From Asterella californica (lineage: Eukaryota > Streptophyta > Marchantiopsida > Marchantiales > Aytoniaceae): DNA of 64,000 bases. Positions 48,548 to 60,400 of the stretch are shown in pieces. Position numbers and translations under genes: made by a program. The stretch covers positions 8,556,001 to 8,620,000 of the forward strand of contig JAYKYS010000005.1 of the NCBI GenBank assembly GCA_036924285.1, in the 5' to 3' direction. The notes under the pieces were generated by a model. The model saw only the letters and a program-made list of their open reading frames with translations, did not search any database and was not told the origin of the DNA. Every line of letters starts with the position of its first letter. Position 1 is the stretch's first letter.

Positions 48548-48819
48548 CGATACGAAAATTTATAAACTTTTATATTATTATACATCCAAAAATAATCTTA
48601 GGATCACTATCCTCGAAATGATTCAAAGATTCATAAAATTCTATATTTATATAAAAAATGTAAACAAGTCACTACAAGTCTATCGATACGAAAATTTATA
48701 AACTTTTACATTATTATACATCCAAAAATAATCTTAGGATCACTATCCTCGAAATGATTCAAAGACTCACGAAATTCTATATTTATATAAAAAGGGTAAA
48801 CAAGTCACTACAAGTCTAA
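48548..48819. repeat. 136-bp tandem duplication in AT-rich DNA
   Basis: Copy 1 is 48548-48683 and copy 2 is 48684-48819. They differ at a few positions. Each starts CGATACGAAAATTTATAAAC and ends near CAAGTCACTACAAGTCTA. No coding capacity. Confidence 0.9.
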
Positions 48820-49725
48820 CCAAACATATTAAAAGATGTTCATTGTGATTTACATAAAGTTATGAATTACTTTTTTTTGGTATCTCAAGATAATCTTATC
48901 ACGGTTCTCATGAACTATATTAACGTTAGTGTTTTCTACATTTATCCACATATCTTGAATTTTACCTTCACATTTCACTACATTTCACTTTTAAGGTTTC
49001 ACCTTCTAGGATTCATCTTCTAGGATTCATGAGTTCTTGCTAACGCATAGCCCTCGCAATTCCATTGCATGCGTATCGCCTTGTATTGAATATGCGGCAA
49101 TCGAGGTTAATCATCGACACTTGTGTACAATTCTGGGACTGTAGGTGATCTAAATACTTGTGTATCAGGTTGAATCCAGGCATGGATTTTGGATGTAGTC
49201 TGCTCTAGGGTGCTTGCTGCGGAACTTATGTCCGTGGAGAGGGAGAAAATGAATCTTCGTCGACGCAGAAATTCGCCATCGGTATCACGTCCTTTGTGGG
49301 CATTGTATGTCGCTAACGCTTCCCACTGAACATGAACTGGATCCTCTCATTCTCTCTGTTGATGCATTGCTGAAGAAATCCTTGGTTTTCTTGTGGATTT
49401 CTGCAATCACTCGCTCGAGTTCGACATTTAGATACGGTAAACTTCTGCTGTTGGGCTTAACTGGGTAGTTAGGTTGGACTAGAAAGCTTTTTGGAGTTAC
49501 TTATGGTGTACATAAGGCACCTTTCATACACCGTTTGCCTATTGCTCTCAGCATAACCAGCGGAACATGATCCTGCTGCAGATTATGGATGTTGGCGAGA
49601 TCTGCTAATGCGGCTTGTAACATTCTGGTGTAAAGAGGATACTTCATGTGCATTCATGATGATTAGGTAAAGGGCTGGTCACGAATTTTTCTGTGGAAGG
49701 TCGCTGGAAGCTGGAGTCTGGAAGG
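48820..49725. other. 5' flank of the DRC9 gene
   Basis: AT-rich DNA changes to normal composition at about 49.0 kb. It should contain the DRC9 promoter and 5' UTR. No other gene is recognised. Confidence 0.5.
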
Positions 49726-52700
49726 ATGGCCGAGAATGAGAAGAAGAAGAGTAAAGAGAAAGAGGAAGGAGTGAGGTTCAGCATTGCGGAGAAGCCAGGA
49801 GATATTCCCACGACTGATGATGAAGATGGAGAGAATGAGTCGGATATAACCGATCCTGAGCTTGAAGCTACATTACCACCGATCGCTCCTCGACCTTCCA
49901 TAACAGCCGCTATTCGACGGGGATCCTACTATGGTGATGTCACTGCTCGTATCTCTATCGTAGACGTTCTTTCGAGCTCTGAGTCGGAATCCGATTGGTC
50001 GGAAAGGTCGTCCAGTTCGACGGCTGGTTCTGGTCATCCTGAAGAAGATCATAGCAGTGATGAGGACGCTGAGGGTGAAGCATTGTTATCGAACAAATTC
50101 CGAGTGTATATACGTGGCTTCTTGGAAGGCATGTTGGAGCGCCTTTCCCTGATGGCCACCCTTCCCGGGGCTTCATCGGTGATGCACTTAAGACCTTATG
50201 TTGCCCTTTCATAACTTTCTAAGAAATTAAATGGATGCACATAAATCCGCGAGCGTCATGGGTCTCGATAAATTCTTGTACTATCAGGCTTTCACTATGT
50301 ACGTATGGTCTGGGCTGAAATGAGGTCAAGATATTACTTACGTCTAGGAAGCATTGCGAGGATGTTTCCCAGAAAGACTACTGGTTGGTATTGACTACAC
50401 GGGCGTGTCAGCCGAAACACGAAGTGCTTCATGGCCACTTGAAGTTTGTTTGTGTCCCCAACAGCTCGACATCATGAATCTATTATTCCGGCAGTTTTGT
50501 CTCAAAGAAATAGCCAGTAGTGCCCACCCCAACCCCTCTACCCTCGTCAGCTCTTTCCAGGAGAGCTGAGTCAATGCTAACATAGCGAAATTGTTGCCAC
50601 GAATGAGAACTGGTAGGACCTGTTGCTCGTCGCAAATGGAGACGGGCGAATGTGATGAGCGCTAGGTATAGAATCTTCGATTCAGGCATACATTTCCAGG
50701 GATACGGCAGTGATAGAGGCGTTTGACCCGACGTACTTCTTTGCGCTTGGCGCAAAGATTCATGTTAATGTCCAACATGGATCGCGTCAGCTTTGAGGAT
50801 GAGATACGCCTCAGTCACTAGATACTTTTTGCTCAGAGCACGTCATCATAACACTGAAAGCATACTCTATAGCGGCGATGCTTTCTTCAAGGAAATGCAA
50901 TCTCTGCTGATATCCGTATTGTACATGAATCCGTGTGCTCTACACTGCCAGTCTACAGTGCAGTACCACGTACTTTTGAACTGTAGCAAGAAGGAGATAG
51001 AGAATGTTCGCTAGAGCCTGGAGAGGCTAGTTTTCTGGAATTATCCTATAGCCCTTGGTTCCGGGTATTGATGGTACAGCCATTGATCTCAAACAGTAAC
51101 TTTCATGGGAATAACTTGAGACCAACTCATCTGTGGGCTTTTGTCTTGGTGGCTCGACTCGTTCTGTAAATGGCCCCATGAGGTATCGAACTTCACCCAG
51201 TCTATACGGTATCATCGAAGGATGATCACACTGTTTCTTGTACCACGCGTCTGCAAAGTACTTGACTCCACCTGAGCTTCGTTCAAGTATCATAGGATTC
51301 CAAGAGGTGATGGATTCATCAGTACAGTCTAGGGCACGACCTGTCGTTTTCTCAGTTTCTGCTTGCGGAATCTGTGAACATGATTGCTCAAGAGCTTTCG
51401 GGCTCTCCAGGGAGCGCGAACTGCGAAAACAGGACAGGAGCAGTAGAGTAGCACGCACATGTTTATTACTTCTCTATTAGCTTCAAAGTTGTGATTTGAG
51501 GAACAAGAGGTTTGTGTGAAATACTTTTTAATTCTGGTTGGGCGGTGTAGCGAAGATTCACTCGCGGCGACTGGTGGCTGCGAAGGTCAAGTGGTCGTGC
51601 AACTAGAGTTAACCTAAGTTCCGTGTGGACACTCTGACGACACCAGCATCTTGTTACTTGCCTTCACGTCGACCAAGCCTCCAGGATAACGATTCCTGTC
51701 ACTCGAGACAAACGATACACCTAAGGAAAGTGAAGAAGTGATCGAAACTTTAGCTTCCCATCATGCAGGGATGCAAGCATCATATCAATCAGTCTTACTT
51801 CCCAGGCAAAACCGGGTAACGTTGGAGAATGACCCCTGTTTCTCAGCATGAGAACAACACCTAAAATGGAGAAGTGACGAAACAGAAACTTAGCTTCATT
51901 CCACATTTTGCAGGCATGCAATCAGTGTATTACACGTATCACTTGTATTTCCTTGAATGAGTTGATGGTCGGACAGTGGGCACGGTAACAAACCCTGTTA
52001 GTGAAGAAATGATGGAACAGCGCTTACGTCATACTCCACCATCTATTCACTCTCAAACAGGAGTGATATAATGTGCTGAAGCACGGAATGGCCTCTGTAC
52101 TCTAATAGTTCCCAGTCTCATACCGACATTGAAGAAGCTCGAAGCCATGGGTGAAATGAAAATGCGGTTCTTGCCAACAGCCAGCAGTTCTAACACCTTA
52201 CAGTGGCTTGCATGTTATGAGGTTGCAGATTACGGACACGAGCGTAGATCTCCAAGATGTCCCAGATGGACTTCCAGTTTTAGCAGACAAGAAAGAGTTA
52301 TTGGATGCTGCCAACCTCATTCACTTCAGCTTGGGCATTCCTTCTAAGCTTTCCAAATTTATGAAAGAGGCGGCATGGCTTACCGAAGTGCTGACTATAG
52401 TGAGAAAAGAGGTCGGTTTAGTAAGGGGAGCTGTTACTGTTTCTTTATAGCTGCAGTCGTGAAGATGAGGTTTATAAGAGATCACTCCAGTTTGAAGGTC
52501 GGGTTTTCTGCCTTGCTGTTGTCAGGAAAAGAATTCTTTTGAGGGTTAATATAAGAATTGGGGCCTCGCGTCACGTGTCGGTAAATGTGTGTAGGTATCA
52601 CTGATCCCGTCACGGCTTTAGTAACCAATGAGCTTACTATGGACATACGATCTAGCTAGATCTCATGCTGGGGATATCTGGCAGCTAGCTCGTTTAGTAG

Positions 52701-55346
52701 CTTTACTCGTTTCGCTGAACGGGGGAGTTGAAGGGTGTCTTGAGAAATTACTATGTTTCCACTATCGTGGAGCCCGCTTCAGAAGTGTATGCCATCGACA
52801 AACTCATGTGCAGGTGGAGGATTGTAGCAGTTTCAGCGGGCTTCAGGACATCATGGACAAAGATGAATTGAAGATTAGAAGGTTGCCTGCGAGTATTGCT
52901 CATGTAAAGGAATTGAAAGAGGAGATGAACATGCTGAATGTTTTAATCGAGGCAGAGGCACAGACGCATAAGGAGGCTATGCGTGTGTGGGCCAAGAGTA
53001 TCGCGGAGCGGAAAAAAGTGCGTCTTTGATCTTCAAGTTATAGACGGTGTGCATGATTTCTGAACAAATTCAAGGAAATGTACTGCGCACATTCATAATG
53101 GTTACTCACGAAGTCATATTAAGCTTACGTATTGCCAGTAAGGAAATGTAAGCTCCAAACGTTCTTGCTCCAAGTGAAAAGTGCACTTGGTTTGAAGTTG
53201 TGCTGATCTGACCAACTTGCATCTCGAACTTCTTAAGAAAACATTCGATTCGTTCCCTGTGGACGATGGTAGCCGCAGTAGAATAAAACCAGTAATTCAT
53301 ATTCATGAATGTCATGCTTCTATCGACGATGGTCGTCCAAGCCTTCACCTCCAACGTTCTTGCTTGTGGTGTCTGACCGGAAGACTTCTACTCGAATCAT
53401 AGTTGGGCCGTTTGGCCTAACTTGGTTTGCTCTTCGGCTCTTTTATCTTCTATACAAACCGGGATCAAACCGCTTTCTCGTATTACATCTCAATCTGAAC
53501 TGCTGCTTCTATGTTCGTGGCTTGAATACAGGAGCTGAAGGAATTGAGGGCGGACAACATGGTCCAATATAGATACAAGTAATTATCCCTTACGCATCGG
53601 ATTTGCCTTAGAGGGCAAATCTGGCGTCGCAGCAATCAAAATACTACGTGTTCCCTGCTGATAGTGTGTTGTCGTCTTCGAGTTGTTTCACATCGGACTA
53701 ATGCAGTATTCTGTTTTGTTAATGAAGCATGAAAATGCATAGTCTCCAGCTTTGTGTTTCTAGTCTCGAGTATCAGTCTAGTTCAAGTTAACAGTGATAC
53801 AGTCAATGGCTCGGTAATAGCGCCAGATCTTAGAACGAATTGTCGGGGTTGCCCTTGAAGAAAGAAATAATGTGGAAGGACTCGTACCAAGCAGATATGT
53901 AATTGTGGGTGTTGTAGGGCAGATACGGCTTTAGCAAGTGGAGATTTGTGTAGACGGGACTATGAGGTTCGGCTGGTCAACCTGAGGGCAGAAAATGCAC
54001 GCCTAAAGAAAGACCTTGAGGTGTAGTTTCTGTTACCAACTGGTTCTGGGGAAAATTCCTACTGAAGGGTAGGAATACCGCATCCCGCGAGTTAGCTACT
54101 TCCTCGTCCTGTCACTGTGAGATCCGGACTTGCAGCTACGACCATCTCTTTTACTTCATCACGTTCATATTCCTAGGGAGCTTATTTCCTACTTTCCCTA
54201 TAGCATCTTCGGGCTAAGATGTTTCCTTGTTTGTAGCACCTGTTTGCAGACATAATGGGGTCTTTTCTATCCGTTGTTTTATGTGCTTTCCTTCATCTAA
54301 GTAAGGCTTGAAGTGAAGTGTGTCTAGTTTATCAGCTTTGCAGAAGTAACGATTGTAGTTTTGTACTGTCTCAGTGATCATCTCGGAGTTACTGTTCTTA
54401 CCACTGAAAACATGTTGCATACTATCGTCCTACATGTTGCATACTCGTGCCGTTTCTCACTTCTAACAAGACGGGATCTTAGCTAACTGGAAAATGAACA
54501 TTTTAACAAGAGGCGCTTGGATATTCTGAATCTTCAACCCTGCGTATCTGCTATCAACAGGTCGAGAAAAAGGTCCACGAAGCGACCGTGGAGTTTCTGA
54601 AGAAACAAAATATAGATCTGAGAGAAGAAGCAGTTGCTTTGCAAGCTAACTTTGAAGTCGATGCGCATAACCTTGAGCACATGCTTGAGAAGATGAAACT
54701 ACAGTCCAAGGCAAAGGAGCTAATACTTGCTGAGCTAGAACCCAGGTACATCGAACTCCAAACTGTTCCTCGGACTGGAGACTACGCTGTCGTTTCGTCT
54801 TTTCCATCTCGTGAGACCACAACATGAGATGAGGCGTGAGATCACACGCAGCCTAGGATTCTACACCAGCTAAAATTAATAATATGTGCTCGGTTCGGTG
54901 TAAATTTGGGTGCCAGTTCTCTTCATTCTTCTGTAGTCTGCAGAGTTAAGACGCTAGAGTCTTGCAGATTTTCTTTTGGTAAACTCTCAACATCATGCAA
55001 CACCTCACTGAGGTTTGAATGTCAAACTAAGGAGGTTGCTGACTGCAGTTAGCCCGATAAAGTCTCACAAACTTTCTGTTCTGGCAGGTACATGAAAGAA
55101 ATGGCGGACTTAGAGGCAGTGAGATTAGAAGCTGTCAAACAGCAGAAATACTTTTACGCAAACCAGGGCAAATGCGAGTTGGAGTTAGTTGCAGTAATGA
55201 GAATCCAAAGGATCTGGCGCGGTTACCGTGTCAGAAAAGTGTATCGGAAAGTTCTCAGGAAGCTCAAGAGGAAAAGACTCAAAGCAAAGAAGAAAGGGAA
55301 GAAGGGTGGGCCGAAGAGGAGGAAGGGTCGGGCAAAGAAGCGGTAG
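49726..55346 (+). CDS. DRC9: DRC9 / IQCG, nexin-dynein regulatory complex subunit
   Basis: Seven exons close in phase to 452 residues, close to the 443 of human IQCG: 49726-50103, 52229-52411, 52814-53017, 53532-53578, 53918-54020, 54561-54745 and 55088-55346. The N-terminus is acidic and Ser-rich (MAENEKKKSKEKEE, residues 1-126). Residues about 127-400 are helical coiled coil (AAWLTEVLTIVRKEV, HVKELKEEMNMLN, VNLRAENARLKKDLE, TVEFLKKQN, HNLEHMLEKMKLQ). One IQ calmodulin-binding motif, MRIQRIWRGYRVRKVY, is at about 405-420, then a Lys/Arg-rich tail to the TAG at 55344-55346. DRC9 is part of the nexin link that tunes dynein in motile cilia, so in a plant it should act in flagellated sperm. The end of exon 1 (long 2.1-kb intron) is the least certain point. 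No damage is seen. Confidence 0.9.
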
Positions 55347-57440
55347 ATATGTCAAAAGTGCCAGCCGTCTCTTATTACAGCCTTGCTGTCCTCACATTGG
55401 TAGAACGTTTAGCAGTACTAGTTGGTGGAGGCAGAGAATATTCTTCGTTAGTTACCACCCTCTCTAGTGCTGTAAACATGCGCTTCTTGAGATCAGTTGT
55501 ACTTTTGATTGGAAAAGGTAGAGTTCTATTCGTGGTTCTTGGGATCACTGTCGAATAGTACGTGAGATGGGAAGTTATGCGGATTAACAAGTTTTGACAG
55601 CCAGGCTGGAGGAGAGCCCTTCAGTGAGCGCGATCTTGTGATTCTTGTCAATAGTGACTTCGTGTGAAATCTTCCGCTTTTGTCCTTTTCCCGGATCTCC
55701 TAAACTAGCTCTAAATTCCAATTGGTATCATTGGCAGTAGTCAGGCCAGATGTCCAAAAGGACGTCACTACAGCAATCTTCTCGACTCTAGTGGCCGGAC
55801 TCTCTTCTCGACTCTAGGAACCGGGAGCTACCAGGTCTGATGTTAACGTCGTTAACTGTTTCGGATCTATCTTTGCTCCGGAGCTTGTTTGAACCTATAT
55901 TTGTTATTGTCAGTGTCTGCTATTGATGTTGTTTCACCTTCACTGACAGGTCCTTTGGAACATGAATTGCTTGGTGAAGATCGATGCCATCGCACTAGAG
56001 GATTGCCTGTCCGTTGCCATTTAACAGAAGGAATCTTGATGGCAAAAGCTAAAACCCGTGTCGCCATTTTCTTACTGTCTTCGAAATTACGACCTCCCGT
56101 ACATGAAACCCTTTAAAACGTTGCCTGAATAATACATTGTTTAGGTACATACGCTAAAGCCGTGGTGCACAAATTCTCGGGAACCTTTCCTTAGTTCAGA
56201 GAAAACTACAGTAGCAGAGAGGTCGAAGAATAGGTATAATCCTACTATTCAGTGGAAATAATCTTCACCCATGAGGGTGTCGAACGCCCAAGCAAACTAC
56301 CGGTAGGCATTGGCAGTGGGGTTCTGACGAAGCTGTGGATGGAGCCTTGAATGGCGAGTGTTTCTGTTTGTACAGAAGGGACGGACTTCAAACGCGCAAC
56401 GCCGATAGGAAGAAGAGCAGCCTGAGAAACTGTCTGTTCCCAGACATGATCAGTACAATTATAAACGAACCGATCAAGCTGGACCGAGCCGAGCTTCTGA
56501 CATACAACGAGAACGAAGGAGAGAGTAGGGAAAGAGAGAAAGGAGGGGCCGGGACTGAAACGTCCGGTGGCAGTTCAATAGTAGAAGAATGTTAGTCCTA
56601 TGCGCTGGACGAGAGAGGCGAGAAAGACGTAGCCGAGCTGGAAGGATAAAAAACAAGTCATGATCATGGAGAATCAGTGAGTGCTGCATCGTGTGTAGAA
56701 AATCTCTTACGATTCCTTCCGAACTCGCAACAGTTAGCTTGTTCTGTGGGTAGAGAGAAAACCCAACGATGTGCTATAACTACATATGCTCCTCATGATG
56801 TCAGTCTCTCTTTGGGTAGTTATATATCACAGTCCATGTCACTCTGTCCTTGGAGGGTGTCCTAGAGACGAGAGTGAGGGACTGACTCAACCGTCACAGA
56901 TCAACTACAATATAATAGTTGTGCTTCTCACGTCCAGCATGCCAGGCGGAGTTTAGTTCCTGCTACTGCGTATCAGCTCTCACCCGGGTGCTTGATCGCT
57001 AATCTTGGTTACTTGGTACGAAGATCCTTTGACTTTCATTTCCAGAACAATGTAGGGTCCACAGCACATTCTCCGTTTATTACTGATCGCACCTCTGGAA
57101 CTTCAGAAAGTCCAGTAGAAGTTGCGAGACGCCAAGTTCTCGGTTATCGATTATGAACGAGTTGAGTAGATGGCTAAACGATCACTCCGCGGGGCCTTGG
57201 CATGGGAGGCCATGGAGGTTAGGAGATGCTTATATCTCCATGTCCTTCAGATAAAAAGGCGGTCAGTACTCCTTGAGTCCGATCTGAACATGTTTCGCAG
57301 CCCGTAGATCTTTGAGGCGGCGGGGATACTGGTCTCCTGCCAAGTGGATTGAGACGTTTGAGCATGGCGGGGTAGGGAGAGAAGTTGAATATAAAGTCGT
57401 CGTTATATATAGGACGAGTTTATGCCAGTCGACTATCACC
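55347..57440. other. Intergenic between DRC9 and the malectin-like gene
   Basis: Same-strand neighbours. Open frames (for example plus 56335-56595, minus 56067-55867) have no recognised motif. It should hold the DRC9 3' UTR and the promoter of the next gene. Nothing else is seen. Confidence 0.45.
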
Positions 57441-60400
57441 ATGATCATGAGGATCGTGTGCTGGCTCGTTCTGTATGTGACAATAATTTTGATTCGAGTA
57501 TCTGCCCAAGAATATGGTATGTATGTAGATCTGAAGCGTGTTATTCTTGTCATTTCGCTACTAGTGTCTTAATTATCCATCAGTTCTTCGTGGTAAAAGT
57601 CTTAAAGACCATCGACTTGAGGAAGGTAATATTCGGTCGAGAATTTTATAGAGCTCAAGAGGCTTTTGAGCTGAATCAATCACCGTCAGAGTTTGAGATG
57701 GATCTGGTCTGCTTGGCTTTGGTGTTATAGGATTCATAAGCATTGACTGTGGTAGTCCGGATGCATACACGGATGCAACGACGGGCACTAAATGGGCCAC
57801 CGATGACGAGTTCATCAAAACAGGATTTGATCAGCAGCTGCTATTTCCTCCCAGCAGTATATCATCATCAGATTTTGATCATGAAAAGCTGCAAAGTCCG
57901 CGAGCCTTGCGAAGCTTACGATATTTCCCCACTAACAACTCCACGAACAAAAACTGCTACGTGCTGCCAGCGAAGGAGCGACATATTTATGTTATTAGAG
58001 CCTCGTTTCAGCAGCAGCTGGACAAAGTCGGTAGTATCGCTCACATCAGCAACAGTCAAAATAAGCCTCGTGCTAGGTTCAACGTTTCCGTTGACAGCAC
58101 TCTCTGGCTCACTGTACATACTGTTTCTTCGGGACATCCGACCACCCACGAAGCTATTTTCGCAGCACAGAGCAACGAGGTCTACTTCTGTCTCATCAAC
58201 ATCGGGGAGGGTGACCCTTTCATATCATCTCTCGAGCTTCGGCCTTTGAAAGGAATTTTATATGGACAACTTGCAAACGGTAGCTTCCTGACTCTACTCG
58301 GCAGATTCGACTTTGGTGCCAACGAGGGTAATGGGCCTTGGAGGTACCTACAAACCTTCCAGCTTGCTTGTCATGCGGATTCTCCTCCTTCATACTATCA
58401 TGATCTAGTTCAATTTTGACCAGATTGGTCAGTCAGTGGGCCAGCCGTAGGTTACGGATGACTGCAGAATAGGATCTTTGGTTACAATGTGGTATAGCTT
58501 CTATGGGTAGCGCGTTCTACGTTATTTGAACGTGAAAGGCGCCATAAACGCGTCGTAGATTAACCGTAAGCTAAAAAGCAAGCGCCGATGATTCGAGCTG
58601 GAGGCTTCCAGCTATATACTGATGCACCATTCTTCTGCTGCCGCTGCAACAGGTATCGTGATGATCTTCACGATCGAATTTGGGATGGACCAAAAGACGT
58701 GGAGGATTCCTCCTCTACGAGTTCGACTTCGTTCGGAAAGAGAAATACTACGCAGGTTCCGCTAGCGTCTGATCCACCCACGTCCACGCTGCAGACTGCA
58801 TGGATTGATGAAGAAGCGATTCGCCTCCGGGTGCAAGAGACTGTGAGCAACAAGAGTCATGTGCTCAATATTAGAAACGCGACTCGCTTCCTCTCCATCT
58901 TCTACCGAAGGGACTTGCAGTCCGAGATTAATCTGGCTTATCAGAAGGAATCGAACAAGACGAAGAATATTGTCGTCTATTTCAATAAGGAGAAACTGGC
59001 GTTGGGGGCTGAAAATACCAGAGCTTCGGATGGTAGCTTTTGGGACGTTCGACGCATGGACAGCAAGGAAGCATTCCTTGAAAGCACTTGGGAAGTCCGG
59101 TCGACGTCCTCCCCTGCAGGAAACTTTCTCAATGTTGCGGAGTTCTACTCCATGTATCCTTCCGCGTCTCCCACTGACAGGAACGATGGTATGTATCCCT
59201 CCGGTATGGTACAAGTTAGGAACCACGCCCGCGGAGGCTGAGGATCGACCTTATATGGCAGAGAATATGCAGTGAACTAGTTATGAACTTGAATATGTGA
59301 CACCGTGATTGATGATGCTGTTGTCTGCGGTTGCCTGCAGTAACTGCGGTTTCCATTCTTCAGCACAACTTGAACCTGTCCACCGTTTCGACTGGTGATC
59401 CGTGCCTACCGGTTCCTTGGGATTGGATCGTCTGCGACACCAGCGACCCACCAAGAATCACCCAACTGTAAGCATAAACCACTTGCCTCCTGCAGGATTT
59501 CTTTCTTTGTTCCTGGTGGTACGCAGTGACATGTTCCTGGATTGTGAAGCTGCATCAGCAGTCACTAACTGAAAACTGGATTCTTCGTACATTCAAATGG
59601 TTCTGCTCCTCGCTCGAGCTCTTTATGTTATATATAGTCCATGATTTCCCTTATTGCATCAATCATCCTTACCCAAATCTGACAGTATTTCCTCGTCATC
59701 CTCCTGGACCAGTTCACCGAGTCCTCTTTCCATTCGTATCTACCTCTTTCTTCTTTGTTGCTTGATGTGCTATCGATAGGTGGTGTGAGGCTGAAAGGTG
59801 CTGAAAGGCTGTTTGGTTAGGGTTATTGACTGTGATTTGAGCGTACAAAGGAGTACATGATCCGTCTAGCAGCAGGTAACTTGATTTGGCAAGGGTTATT
59901 CTGATCGCAGTTAATTCCCGTGCCTTACTTCACCTTCATTTCCTTTCCCTTCCCTTCCTTCCCTCCCCTTCCCTTGCAAGACGTTAACTCCACTCATCTT
60001 AATTGCCCTGTCGTGCATGGAGTAAGTAACATATCGTTATTTCCCACTTCGTCGGACGATCAGGATTCGTACGACATCAGTTACTATGAGAAGATTTAAC
60101 TCTGAGTCTTCCCTTCCCTTCTGCAGAATCGCGATCTGTTATGAATGGTTCCACTCCCCAAGCAGAGATTTTCTTGTGGTATACTTGGGAGCAGAAGTCA
60201 GGATCGTAGATCTATGATGATGCAGAAGCAATTTGGGGGTTTGTGGGATTAATGCAGGTTGCTTAATAGTACAGATTTCGTGGGTTCCATACCTGATCTC
60301 AATGGCCTCGAGAAACTTCAAACCATGTAAGTCCGACTTACTCAAATCTCAACTTGGACCTAAAAGTGAGATCTTTAATAATGCCAAGATCTTTAATAAT

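Noticed and set aside
58762..59275. Long open frames opposite and out of frame with the malectin-like exon 3
   Set aside because: They are shadows. The in-frame translation (58653-59188) carries the domain.
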